NCBI GenBank assembly: GCA_002633025.1
Contig: NMRB01000952.1
Span: 65,931-129,930, forward strand
Length of the DNA stretch: 64,000 nucleotides
Source: Notospermus geniculatus
Taxonomy: Eukaryota; Nemertea; Pilidiophora; Heteronemertea; Lineidae
Reading direction: 5' to 3'
Made by a program: the position numbers and the translations under genes. Below the pieces are notes generated by a model. That model searched no databases and had not been told where the DNA came from. It saw only the letters and a list, made by a program, of their open reading frames with translations. Shown piece by piece: positions 41,850 through 52,001 of the stretch. Every line of letters starts with the position of its first letter. Position 1 is the first letter of the stretch.

Positions 41850-44800
41850 GTAAGTACATGGAATTTCCTTCTACTTACCTAAACGTAACATATCTTTCGT
41901 GCAGTCTTTTTGAGGGTTGAGGCCGATTTTATCGCTGAGATCGATGCAAAACTGTCTAAATCGCTCATAACATGTCTTAAAGGCGCTGCTCCACTTGATA
42001 ATTTTATCGCACGAGTCGGCTCTCGACGGGCAGTTCACCATTGCTGGTTTCCTTGCTGGTTACGCTGAGACCAAGAGAGAGTTTCGCAAAGCACCTGAAA
42101 CGCTGACGCGAATGCCAATCCCATTGGTCGATGGCAGGAAGAGAGCACTGAACAATAGGATACACGTCTGCGTTGGCGTTTCGGGGGCGTTGCGAAATGA
42201 CACTAATGACAGAAACGACTGCCCACAGTTTTCTACAGATGGTTCACCCATATGAGACCTAATTTCCACGAGAAAATTCGAGCAGCACTTTCGATCATTT
42301 GATTTCAAGGCTTGGTGTGATTGACGCCCAGATAACGTTGTGTAAACCTACTTGATGACGTAGAACAGACGTGACAATTTGTCCTCTCCGTCAGTTACTA
42401 TAGAGGTCTACATGGATTTTTTTATCTATCTTTCAGAAATTCCTGTACAGCAGAATATCATCTTCATGGTAGAGACCTCAAAGCCGATTGACCTTGAGAA
42501 GGTCAAACTATTCATGAACACGTTTGCTGAAAACACCGTCATCAGTCAAGACGCAACTAGGATTGGAACACTCAGTTTTTCCAGAGGGCATGTAAGAGTT
42601 TTTTCAAATATCCTGTTTTAACTCATTGTTTTAGAATGTCCCATGCAGACAAGGGTGGGATGCATTTTGTGTACGGAGCGAGATACAATGTCCCCAGCGC
42701 AGCGTACTTTGTTATGGCACATCTCATGCGTAAATTGGAGACTTTAATGCCGTTAGTGGCTGCCTGTTAAGGGGGTTTACACGATTCAACTTGTTGAAAG
42801 TTGAAAGGTGTTGAACGTTGTTGAAAGCTGTTGAAAGTTGAAAGGTGTTGAACGTTGTTGAAAGTTGAAATGTGTTGAACGTTGTTGAAAGCTGTTGAAA
42901 GTTGAAAGGTGTTGAACGTTGTTGAAAGCTGTTGAAAGTTGAAAGGTGTTGAACGTTGTTGAAAGCTTTGAAGCGTCTAGGCCTAAATCTCTTTTCAACA
43001 CCTTTCACAGGGTCTTTCAACAGCTTTCCACAAGTTGCCAACATAGCTTCATGTTCCTATTTCTGGCAACTTGTTGAAAGCTGTTGAAAGACCCTGTTGA
43101 AAAGTGTTGAAGAGGGTTAGACACTTCAACAGCGTTCATCACCTTTCTACTTTCAACATCGTGTAAACCCCCCTTTAGCGGTCCTAGGATGTCACAAAAT
43201 TTGACATCACAATTGAACAATAAAACCAGACTTAGAGTCCAGGGGACTATGATTCCTGCCACACCGAATTTCAGTAATCTGAACTGATACCTTCACTGTA
43301 TCAGGAGGTATGGTCTACATACGGTACTCTACTTTTTTTCCAGCTACGTCATCTGACATCTTGGAACGCTTACGAGCAGACTGAGGCCAAGTTTAAGTAT
43401 CATATCACCAGGATAGAACCGGCGGGAACGTCTGATCCAAACTTGTCGGGTCTCTGGCAGGGCGGTGGAATGATGTCAAACCTGAGGCGAGGTGGAGTTC
43501 CTCAGATCTTTTATTTCATCATCAATGGCCAAGTAACCAACGACGAAAAACAGATCAAACGAATCCAGGTATGTTAACCCTTTCATTAGGTGGGACCCGG
43601 ACACCGGGTCATCCAAACCCCCCCGAACTTTCCGTGGGACCCGCTCACCGGATCCTGTATAATGGCAGGTTTAAGTTAGAACAGATTTTTGTTGAAACAG
43701 TTTATGGATAAAACAATTTTGAAAATATGGGCCTCCGTAAGTAACGAAAGGGTTAAAAACAGTCTTCTGATGCTTGTCAAAAGTTGCATTGCTGTTGCTG
43801 TCGCCACAACGTTGTTGCTTCTGGAGAAAGGAATCAGAGCCTCGTTCCCAGTCATCAAACGGTGGGATTCTCGTCTGCTGAGAGTAGCCGAGAGAGCCTA
43901 TCCAAACATTGTGAGCGGAGATCTTGCAGCGAGGGAGATGGGACCAGGCAGTACTCCTTTCCATGGGCGTCCGACGATCTTGGATTTCCAAGGAGATTTC
44001 GTGAATATGCACTAATCTGTAGGCAAACCGAAACATGTCATGATCTGATTGGTCACGAGATCTGAATTTATTGCCTACCAGATTGGTGCGTGCGCACAAA
44101 TCTCCGCCAAGATCAAAGATGGCGGCGACCCGTTGAAACTTTGAATAAGTTGCCAAGGTGACAAACATCCAATGGCTTCATCGTTCACTTTATTGGCGAT
44201 ATATCTGAGTTGTAATATTTGGTGTTATCTTATTTTTCCACTCCAGGATAAACTGAACGAATATTGCCGAAAGAAGATCACCACTATTATTATTGTGAGC
44301 GGCAAAAATGCCAACATGGCGGTCATACAGAAACTCGCCGAACCGAATAAAGTGATGAATCTTGTTGAGATGACGGACGAACAGATTAAAAATGCAGCCA
44401 TTCATTACAAGGGAAGCCTTAGAGCAAGTAAGTGGATGATGTAGCCATCTTGTAGGCCTAGTATCTGATGACACCACGGCAGTGTTGATTCACTCTTCAG
44501 CCTAACTAAGGGTGTGTCAAGTCCCTGTGTGACGACTGAGTTAAATCGAGTTCACAAGTTTTCATTTTGTTTTGTTTCAGCGTGTGATCCTGCCTTAAAA
44601 CTTGATATCCGTGAGTATCAACGACACAACATGGAGAAGGTATTTGTATCAGCGTACATCACAAGTTTTCAAACTGAAGAATTCTTTTATCCCGATATTG
44701 GCCCGTATTTTAGAAGAATGCTCCTCAACGTAAAGGAGTTCCTCACGGCTATTGTTCTCCTGTTGAGGATCCCACAAGTTATTCCAGAACGTGCCAAAAT

Positions 44801-47800
44801 TTGACCGCAAAGACCTTAAAATTGCTTCCTCATGCTGAAGGTACCATTGATTTTAGAATGCTCCTTTGGAAAAAGAACTCCTTAATTTAGCTGAGGATCT
44901 CCTTTATTCCAAAGGTTGGTCCGGTCCTTTATACGCCGTCATATGCATCGATACAAAATGAAATCGTTTCTTTCAGAACCGGAGCCGAAAAAACCTGAAG
45001 CAGCTGCTTTCGTGAAAAAGCCTCCAGAGGGTGAGTTCAGACCACTGTCTTGTTATGTTCAACAGAATCTTTGGAAGTTGATGCCAGTGGTGAACCTGGT
45101 GGACTTTATATCCCAGCGCTACGAGTGATTGTACTGAAGACATAACGTCACGATTTCCTCGACACAATGAATGTCGGAAAGAGGTACAACCGCTGACAGC
45201 GCCGCCTAGTGGCTGCAGTTTCCTTATTCTTCATTGAGCGAAACCTTTCTAATGTAGGCCCTATTTGATACAAGATGAAATCCTATTCTTTCAGAACCGA
45301 AGGAGAAAAAACCTGCTCCAGTTCCTTGTGAGAAAAAGGGCGAGGAGGGTGAGTAGAATTTTGTAATACATTATTTCATTCGCATTTGCTTTTATGCAGG
45401 GACAGGTCCAAGCTATCAGTTTCTTTCGGGACAGGAGTTGAAGTCAGTCACCATTTTGTAAAGAACCACTAGTCTTATGCAGACTCTTTCACTTGGACCC
45501 CATCGATATGCCCCTGTCTGTGGGCCGGAGGACCCCATCGATATGCCCCTGTCTGTGGGCCGGAGGACCCCATCGATATGCCCCTGTCTGTGGGCCGGAG
45601 GACCCCATCGATATGCCCCTGTCTGTGGGCCGGAGGACCCCATCGATATGCCCCTGTCTGTGGGCCGGAGGACCCCATCGATATGCCCCTGTCTGTGGGC
45701 CGGAGGACCCCATCGATATGCCCCTGTCTGTGGGCCGGAGGACCCCATCGATATGCCCCTGTCTGTGGGCCGGAGGACCCCATCGATATGCCCCTGTCTG
45801 TGGGCCGGAGGACCCCATCGATATGCCCCTGTCTGTGGGCCGGAGGACCCCATCGATATGCCCCTGTCTGTGGGCCGGAGGACCCCATCGATATGCCCCT
45901 GTCTGTGGGCCGGAGGACCCCATCGATATGCCCCTGTCTGTGGGCCGGAGGACCCCATCGATATGCCCCTGTCTGGGCCGGAGGACCCCATCGATATACC
46001 CCTGTCTGTGGGCCGAAGGACCCCATCGATATGCCCCTGTCTGTGGGCCGAAGGACCCCATCGATATGCCCTTGTCTGTGGGCCGGAGGACCCCATCGAT
46101 ATGCCCCTGTCTGTGGGCCAGAGGACCCCATCGATATGCCCCTGTCTGTGGGCCGGAGGACCCCATCGATATGCCCCTCTCTGTGGGCTGGAGGACCCCA
46201 TCGATATGCCCCTCTCTGTGGGCCGGAGGAGCAGAGATTCCTTTTGCAAGTTAAATGTGACCCGCTCCCACAAAAGCAGACGCTTGTCGCAACCTCAGGA
46301 AAGGGTTAACGACCTCGCAGCACAACTGCTGAAATGTAAGTTGACGCCGGTTTGCAATAGTAGTGGACAGCAGTGACAATAGTTGGGTAAACTGATGACC
46401 AATGATGATCACCTGCGACAAGCGTCTCCTTTTGCCAGAGTGGCTCACAAATGATAGGCCTCTTGTTCAGACCACTGTCTTATGATGGTCAACAGAATCT
46501 TTGAAGTTGATGACAATAGTGACTCTGCTTGACCTTACCCAGCTAGCAGTGTCTGTCTGGCCCAGAAAGTGGTACGACTGCTCACAGCGCCTCCTAGTGG
46601 CTGAACTTTGAAGTTCCTCATCGAGACAATAGGCCATACCGTAATGTATTTGAACTGCCATACCGTAATGTATTTAAAATGTATTTAAAATGAAATCCTA
46701 TCTTTCAGTACCGAAGCCGAAACAACCTAAGAAAAAGGGGCCAGAGGGTAAGTACAATTTCGTATAACCATTCATTGGTGTTTGCTTTTATCACAGTGAC
46801 AGGAAGCTATCAGTTTGTTTCGGAACAAGAGTTAAGTCAGTCATCATTTCGTAAAGAACCACAAGTCTTTTGCGGACTCTGTCACTTGGACGCCATCATT
46901 TTGTACTGAAAGCCGGAAATTGAATACAGTTGTGCCACCAAATAAGCTGGTCGTTCATCATGTTCTGGAGGGACTCTGTAGTGTATGGTGTTTGCACTTT
47001 TTGTACACAACCACACTACAGAGCAACGAGGTTTTTGTTCATGCAGTTAATTCATTGGCACACGGATCCCGTCCGATTCAGGTCCGTAAAAAATAGCTCA
47101 AATGGACTTTTGCCTTGTCGTATCCAGAAAACTAGGGGCAAACGGACTGAAAACGGATCGGATCCGTGTGCCTATGAACCTTGCTTTACGCTTAACTGCA
47201 TGAACGAAAACCTCATTGCTCTAGTGTGGTTGTGTACAAGGCTCTTTAAAAACTCTTTTTTTCTTCAAAACCTCATGTTTTCTCATCCTGTTTGCTACAG
47301 ACTGCAAGAAAGGAGAAAGATGGCATGCTCCGACCAAGAATTGTTACCAAGGTAGGGCAAAAAATCACCATTATTTTGGTGTCAATCACATATATTTTGG
47401 AGTTTAGATACGGTATTAGTGTGTTACCAAAAAATGGGGAACCCGCACAACTTTCTATCCTGACAGGTCGGCGCTGTGGGCGGTTGTACCGAAGACGTCA
47501 AAAACAGATGAAGCAATATGGGATTTAATTCCCGGCTCTTCAGTCCGTCGCATGGGACAGTAAGCGGTGTGCCTTGTACCTTGTGTCTTTGCAAAGGCAA
47601 GTAAAAGACCCCATCCAAGTGAGGAACATGAGTAGCTTGTGATGGCCTCCTCCGTACTTACGAGGGCCAATAATGCTATAGCGTCGACCCTGACGGAAAA
47701 ATGAATACAAATACATCGCATCATGATGTCCTTCTTGATGCAGTGCAACACGGACAAGATGTTGAAAAAGGTTCAGCTGCTCAAAGCGCCTCCCAGTAGC

Positions 47801-50186
47801 GGGAGATCTGCCATGTCTGCAGTTTTCTCAGTTTGTCATCATGAAGAAATCTGGTCCTCTCAGCATTGCTCGTTAAGTGGTGAATCCACTGACGTGATTT
47901 TGACTTGAGACGGGGTTCTGATCCCTTGCGATCACCTTATAAGGACTTCCGATTGCCATACCGTATAAGGTGATCGCAACCCCGTCTCAACCCAAATCGC
48001 GTTCGTGGATTCGCCGCTTTAGCGTGCATGCCAGCGTGAGCTATGGAGCAATGCTAAGAGGACCTGGGCCCATATTCATAAAACCTAAGCTTAGTTGGTT
48101 GCTAGTTGTGAATATTATTGACCTGTACAAACTGGGCACTTTAGCAAGGAACTAGGCCTAGCAAGGTTTTATGAATATCGGCACTCGCTTTCTTCAGGAT
48201 GTTGTGTTCATAATGCCATTTTGATGTCATCTCTTCTGAATTCAGATCCGATGTACGCGACGACGAACGGCGGCACTGGTGGTGGAGCCGCTTGTGTCAT
48301 ACCGTTTTTCTACAACGGAGAATGGAAGGAGGACTGTGACATGACACGGGACAACAGGAAGTGGTGCAGTACGACTGAGTATTACACAGAAAAGTGGGGG
48401 TACTGCCCTGCCCGTGGTGAGTCACGCTCGGGCCCAATTTTGACGGTATCACACTAAAATCGCAGTTGTAAGATCACCGAGTCAGGCATTACAAGGGTCC
48501 AGCTTCTCCGGTTGGTGATGGTTGGCATTGTTGACCATATAGCAGGCTGTTGATATCTTTGAATTGATCCTGATACTGACGCTTTTGATAGGATAATGTT
48601 GGGAGGAGCTAGATCCCAGTGGCAAAACCAGATCTCTGTGATCTTAATGCAAATTTTTGGTGTTGATCGAGTCCACTGTTTAACCGCTCCGCCATTGTGC
48701 TCCCGTAGTCGTAGCTTGTGACCTCCATCCACGGCTTCTGTAACACAAACCTAGCAGAATGTAGCGTGAGAAAATAAGATAATAACACAAGTTTTCTTCA
48801 CCAGTTCAGTTTTGTTGAACATGGACATTACATTAGTCAGAGAGATTGGGTTGAATACTACCCTGTCTATCCTGAGAACATCAGGGGTTCTTAGCGCTCG
48901 CTTCCTTCGTCACTGCCACAAACTTGCAGTGACGAAGACAGCGGGTGCTAATTAACCCACCTGCCCCCAGAGTCAAGCAGACGACATCTTCTGTCAAAGT
49001 TTTCTCACATCCTGTGGTATTGATTGAAATATTTGAAGAAAGGTTGTTCATGTCAACCATCTGAAGAATGTTTCTTCAAATTCTTTCCAATTCATTTCCA
49101 AGATTTTAAGAAAACTTCAACAGAAGATACCGTCTGCTCAAACCTGGAGGCAGATGAGTTAAGAATCGCTGTCAAGATGACCCTGTCTCAAAGTACCGAT
49201 TGCATTGTACACTCATCTTGATTAAAATTTGAACTTGCAGTTGCCTCTGCCGCGGAGTGTACAACCCAAAGTGGAAAGACTGTGAGATCAGGAGAAACAT
49301 GGACTCATGGGGGAAAGGAGTATGCCTGTGGCAGTGACGGGAAAGTACGATTAAGTAAGTGGTCTTTTGTATCATGTCCCAAGCTGATGATTGAAAACTC
49401 TTTTGTACGGTCATTTTGTCAGTTATTGTGGTGGTTGTGATGTTGACATGTTCTCCCTTCCTCTCCCGTCAATGTGGCGTGGCAGACACTGAAATATCAT
49501 CTCCGGGAATGTTCTGATATGGTCACTGTGACAAAATTGGTGACATTTTGTTGGTAATTTAGAGGATGCGCAGCTTTCCGACTCCGACTTCAACTACGAG
49601 AATGAATTGCAGTCCGCTATGGACGTCCTTGATAAAAAACGATTTGATAGACGTTTGCAAATCGTAAAATGCCATAACTTTAACTTTGTGGCAGAATAAT
49701 TTTGACTCGTAATCGGAAGTGTGCATAAATCGCAGATATCGTAGTCATCATAGTCGTGTCTCAAAGTCGTAACGACTAGGATTACGACTTCAATATTCAT
49801 TATTTATCCGCACTTCCGATTTACATGTGCTAGGCCAATTTTTTCTGCCTTCAATTTATGGTGTTTGACGAATTGAAAACTTCTATCACATCGTTTTTAT
49901 CAAGGATGTCCATAGCGGACTGCAATTCATTCTCGTAGTTGAAGTCGGAGTCGGAAAGCTGCGCATCCTCTCTATTATAATCCTCCTGCAATAGAGACAA
50001 GGACCTGGGATGATTTCGGACTTATGACATCTCTTGTTTTTTTCAGACGTGAAGACTTCTGCTGGGAACTGTGGCTTCCCGTTTATCTACAAGGGGGTGA
50101 CGTATCAGGCCTGTACGGAAGCGGCCTCCCCTGGCAAGCCGTGGTGTTACCTCGCATCCGTCAGCTATGAATATGGATACTGCTAG
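41786..50186 (+). CDS. VWA-FnII secreted protein, copy 4 (complete)
   Basis: Twelve exons join without a frame error: 41786-41849, 42437-42591, 43344-43568, 44247-44427, 44581-44610, 44977-45030, 45295-45348, 46709-46747, 47301-47351, 48246-48416, 49241-49354 and 50047-50186. They give 425 residues. Order: signal peptide (1-21), VWA domain (about 22-208), lysine/proline-rich linker from three short exons (about 219-267), a two-Cys segment CKKGERWHAPTKNC, FnII domain 1 (CVIPFFYNGEWKEDC to WGYC, about 286-340), a two-Cys segment (342-379) and FnII domain 2 (CGFPFIYKGVTYQAC to YGYC), then TAG. FnII domains bind collagen or gelatin, or act in ligand binding, in other proteins. The role here is unknown; extracellular matrix, coat or defence are possible. 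The VWA metal-site residues are largely replaced. I do not recognise a named orthologue. Confidence 0.85.
42437..44427 (+). CDS. copy 4 VWA domain (three exons)
   Basis: Exons 42437-42591, 43344-43568 and 44247-44427 cover the fold. The first strand NIIFMVET replaces the usual DxSxS metal loop with E-T-S-K-P. The PAGTSDPNLSGLWQGG segment keeps a Thr in the second loop. The third loop is YFIINGQ where VWA domains normally have TDG. This pattern argues against standard metal-dependent ligand binding. Confidence 0.82.
42770..43174. mobile_element. GTTGAA-repeat MITE with TTA target duplication, intron 2 of copy 4
   Basis: Same insertion site as 31381-31798 in copy 2, with TTA at 42767-42769 and 43175-43177. 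The inner GTTGAAAG array differs in length, so it has changed since duplication. Confidence 0.85.
44977..46747 (+). CDS. copy 4 lysine/proline cassette exons 6-8
   Basis: Exons 44977-45030, 45295-45348 and 46709-46747 encode PEPKKPEAAAFVKKPPE, PKEKKPAPVPCEKKGEE and PKPKQPKKKGPE. All are phase 1-1, so adding or skipping one keeps the frame. The intron just before each ends with a shared phrase, ATGAAATC.T.TTTCAG, and each donor starts AGGGT.AGT, which shows that exon plus flank was duplicated. The products are basic, low-complexity linkers. Confidence 0.8.
45496..46228. repeat. 35-bp minisatellite in intron 7 of copy 4, about 21 copies
   Basis: The unit ACCCCATCGATATGCCCCTG with TCTGTGGGCCGGAGG is repeated with almost no change for the first 13 copies and with scattered changes later. 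It replaces the short CTTGGACCCCAAGTTAAATG of copy 5 (about 53775). Unit length 35 is not a multiple of three and the unit lacks stops in several frames, so long open frames on both strands here are not genes. Confidence 0.95.
46257..46448. mobile_element. MITE, GTGACCCG family, intron 7 of copy 4
   Basis: Inverted ends GTGACCCGCTCCCACAAAAG and CTTTTGCCAGAGTGGCTCAC. Present at the same place in copy 5 (53794-53990) and related to the CBL intron element at 5733-5922. Confidence 0.75.
47517..47722 (-). mobile_element. R3 repeat inserted in copy 4, absent in copy 5
   Basis: Copy 5 reads GATGAAGCAATGTAGTGACG near 55190, whereas copy 4 reads GATGAAGCAATATGGG and then about 200 bases of R3 in minus orientation before TCATGATGTCC resumes. 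R3 was therefore mobile after the two copies separated. Confidence 0.75.
47882..48012. mobile_element. 131-bp palindromic element, intron 9 of copy 4
   Basis: GAATCCACTGACGTGATTT pairs with AAATCGCGTTCGTGGATTC, TTGAGACGGGGTT pairs with AACCCCGTCTCAA, and TTGCGATCACCTTATA with its complement. The copy 5 version is at 55365-55495. Confidence 0.82.
48066..48180. mobile_element. GGCCCATATTCATAAAACC element, intron 9 of copy 4
   Basis: Same family as 12976-13080. The end is slightly eroded (GAATATCGGC). Copy 5 has it at 55549-55660, so it was present before these copies split. Confidence 0.75.
48246..48416 (+). CDS. copy 4 first FnII-domain exon
   Basis: A Gly-rich lead GGTGGGAA precedes CVIPFFYNGEWKEDCDM, then RKWCSTTEYYTEKWGYCP. 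The four Cys, the PF-Y motif, and the W-C and WGYC ends match the fibronectin type II fold, with two expected disulfides. Confidence 0.88.
49241..49354 (+). CDS. copy 4 two-Cys exon between FnII domains
   Basis: It encodes AECTTQSGKTVRSGETWTHG followed by GKEYACGSDGKVRL. The SGETW-x6-YAC-GSDG pattern recalls half of a VWC or fibronectin type I module, but it is too short to name. Copy 5 has the same exon at 56721-56834. Confidence 0.78.
49561..49971. mobile_element. 411-bp foldback element, last intron of copy 4
   Basis: AGAGGATGCGCAGCTTTCCG starts an arm of about 85 bp that returns as the complement ending CGGAAAGCTGCGCATCCTCT. The arms include TATGGACGTCCTTGAT/ATCAAGGATGTCCATA. The middle holds inverted GTCGTAACGACTAGGATTACGAC words. 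Copy 5 has it at 57038-57456 with longer matching tips (TAGAGAGG/CCTCTCTA). Confidence 0.85.
50047..50186 (+). CDS. copy 4 second FnII-domain exon and stop
   Basis: It encodes NVKTSAGNCGFPFIYKGVTY, then QACTEAASPGKPWCYLASVS and YEYGYC followed by TAG at 50184-50186. The CGFPFIY start and the spacing of four Cys fit FnII well. The protein ends on the last Cys of the domain. Confidence 0.88.
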
Positions 50187-50283
50187 AAGATGCTATCGTA
50201 TCGGCCTCATCGACTCGAAAGGGAACCTCATAGCCGAGGCCTACTAGCCTAGGCCTAGTGAATCGAACTGTAGTAGGCCCTAG

Positions 50284-50697
50284 TACGGTGGCCCATAAGC
50301 CGAAGGGACATTTAGTTTTTATTTTATATTTTTATTTTTTTTCTACTTTTCTCCGCGGAATAAACTTTTCTCCGCGGAAATAATGTTTTCTCCGCAGAAA
50401 TAACTTTATTCCGCGGAGAAACGTTTTTTCCACGCAGAGAAAACTTTTCTCCGCGGAAATAACATTTTCTTCGCGGAAATAACATTTTCTCCGCGGAAAT
50501 AATGTTTTCTCCGCGGAGAAAACATTATTTCCGCGGAGAAAACATTATTTCCGCAGAGAAAACATTATTTCCGTGGAGAAAAGTTTTCTCCGCGGAGAAA
50601 ACATTATTTCCGCGGAGAAAAGTTTATTCCGCGGAGAAAAGTAGAAAAAAAATAAAAATATAAAATAAAAACTAAATGTCCCTTATGGGCCACCGTA
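50284..50697. mobile_element. foldback element with CCGCGG repeat core, 3' UTR of copy 4
   Basis: The ends TACGGTGGCCCATAAG and CTTATGGGCCACCGTA are inverted, followed by A/T arms (TAGTTTTTATTTTATA...). The core is about 15 units of TTTTCTCCGCGGAAATAA in both orientations. CCCTAG flanks it (50278-50283 and 50698-50703), a likely 6-bp target duplication. The copy 5 version is at 57754-58161. Confidence 0.85.
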
Positions 50698-50758
50698 CCC
50701 TAGGCCCTATCATCTCTCAAAACTGTTTTATTTTTCTGTATTTTAGATTTGATCACAG

Positions 50759-50764
50759 AATAAA
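50759..50764 (+). promoter_or_regulatory. possible polyadenylation signal of copy 4
   Basis: AATAAA stands about 570 bases after the stop, with a second AAATAAA 12 bases on. If used, the mRNA would include the CCGCGG foldback in its 3' UTR. The same signal is at 58223-58228 for copy 5. Confidence 0.45.
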
Positions 50765-51043
50765 CACTCATTCCAAATAAATTCATTTAGATTTGTTTAC
50801 TTATTGTTACAACTTGAAATACAAAAGAATGGAGGAAAAAGTGTCCAAAACACACAATCTTCATCAAAGAAGCATTGGATGAAAATTAAAACTGATTCTG
50901 TGTATAGCCCTAGCGGTGGCTTCAGGAACCAAAATAAATTTGAAACTTCAAATTTGAATTCGGAAATTTGAAAACTAAAATTAACAAATTACAAATTTGA
51001 AAATTGAAATTTGAATTTGTTTTTTGGGCGGATGTCATTTCCG

Positions 51044-51707
51044 TCAGAAAATTAAGGTGTTTTTTCTATTTGAAAGGCTTATTTTTGATTTAATGGACGG
51101 ACCCAGAACATTTTTTGGAGGGACAGAAAATTAAGGTGTTTTTTGTATTTGAAAGGTTTATTTTTGATTTAATGGACGGACCCAGAACATTTTTTGGAGG
51201 GACGGAAAATTAAGGTGTTTTTTGTATTTGAAAGGTTTATTTTTGATTTAATGGACGGACCCAGAACATTTTTTGGAGGGACGGAAAATTAAGGTGTTTT
51301 TTGTATTTGAAAGGTTTATTTTTGATTTAATGGACGGACCCAGAACATTTTTTGGAGGGACGGAAAATTAAGGTGTTTTTTGTATTTGAAAGGTTTATTT
51401 TTGATTTAATGGACGGACCCAGAACATTTTTTGGAGGGACGGAAAATTAAGGTGTTTTTTGTATTTGAAAGGTTTATTTTTGATTTAATGGACGGACCCA
51501 GAACATTTTTTGGAGGGACGGAAAATTAAGGTGTTTTTTGTATTTGAAAGGTTTATTTTTGATTTAATGGACGGACCCAGAACATTTTTTGGAGGGACGG
51601 AAAATTAAGGTGTTTTTTGTATTTGAAAGGTTTATTTTTGATTTAATGGACGGACCCAGAACATTTTTTGGAGGGACGGAAAATTAAGGTGTTTTTTGTA
51701 TTTGAAA
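51044..51707. repeat. 79-bp minisatellite ending at a single N, first array
   Basis: About 8.4 copies of a 79-bp unit with GGACGGAAAATTAAGGTG, TTTTTTGTATTTGAAAGG and AATGGACGGACCCAGAAC. Copies are nearly identical except the first two. It stops at GTATTTGAAA followed by one N, then unrelated sequence. The second array (58504-59246) stops at the same base of the unit. Confidence 0.95.
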
Positions 51708-51708
51708 N

Positions 51709-51867
51709 TGTAGAGGCAGGCAAATGATGTAACTGTACAATGCTGCCTGTTAAAGCCGTGTTTGTAGCCCGGCCTGTGTAACGCGTGTGGGCGTCTTGAG
51801 GCGTGGGCTTGACGTGACGTCGCGCGTGCGCAATGGATGAATGCCCGCGATAGTTGGTAATGCAAGA
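51709..51867. other. junction sequence before copy 5, no gene seen
   Basis: About 160 bases after the single N are GC-richer and match nothing else seen in the window. Similarity to unit 4 starts at GATCAAAGATGGC (51868, equal to 44113). Confidence 0.6.
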
Positions 51868-52001
51868 TCAAAGATGGCAGCGACCCGTTGAAACTTTGAA
51901 TAAGTTGCCAAGGTGACAAACGTCCAATGGCTTCATCGTTCACTTTATTGGCGATATATCTGAGTTGTAATATTTGGTGTTATCTTATTTTTCCACTCCA
52001 G

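Noticed and set aside
45416-46376. Long open frames (220-300 codons) on both strands
   Set aside because: They come from the 35-bp minisatellite, which lacks stops in several frames. The proteins are pure repeats, and the region is an intron that is unexpanded in copy 5.
46930-47355. 141-codon open frame reading into the DCKKGERWH exon (also 54620-55096)
   Set aside because: The part before 47301 is intron with inverted ACACGGATCC/GGATCCGTGT-type words. Splice sites and frame phase support only the 51-bp exon as coding.
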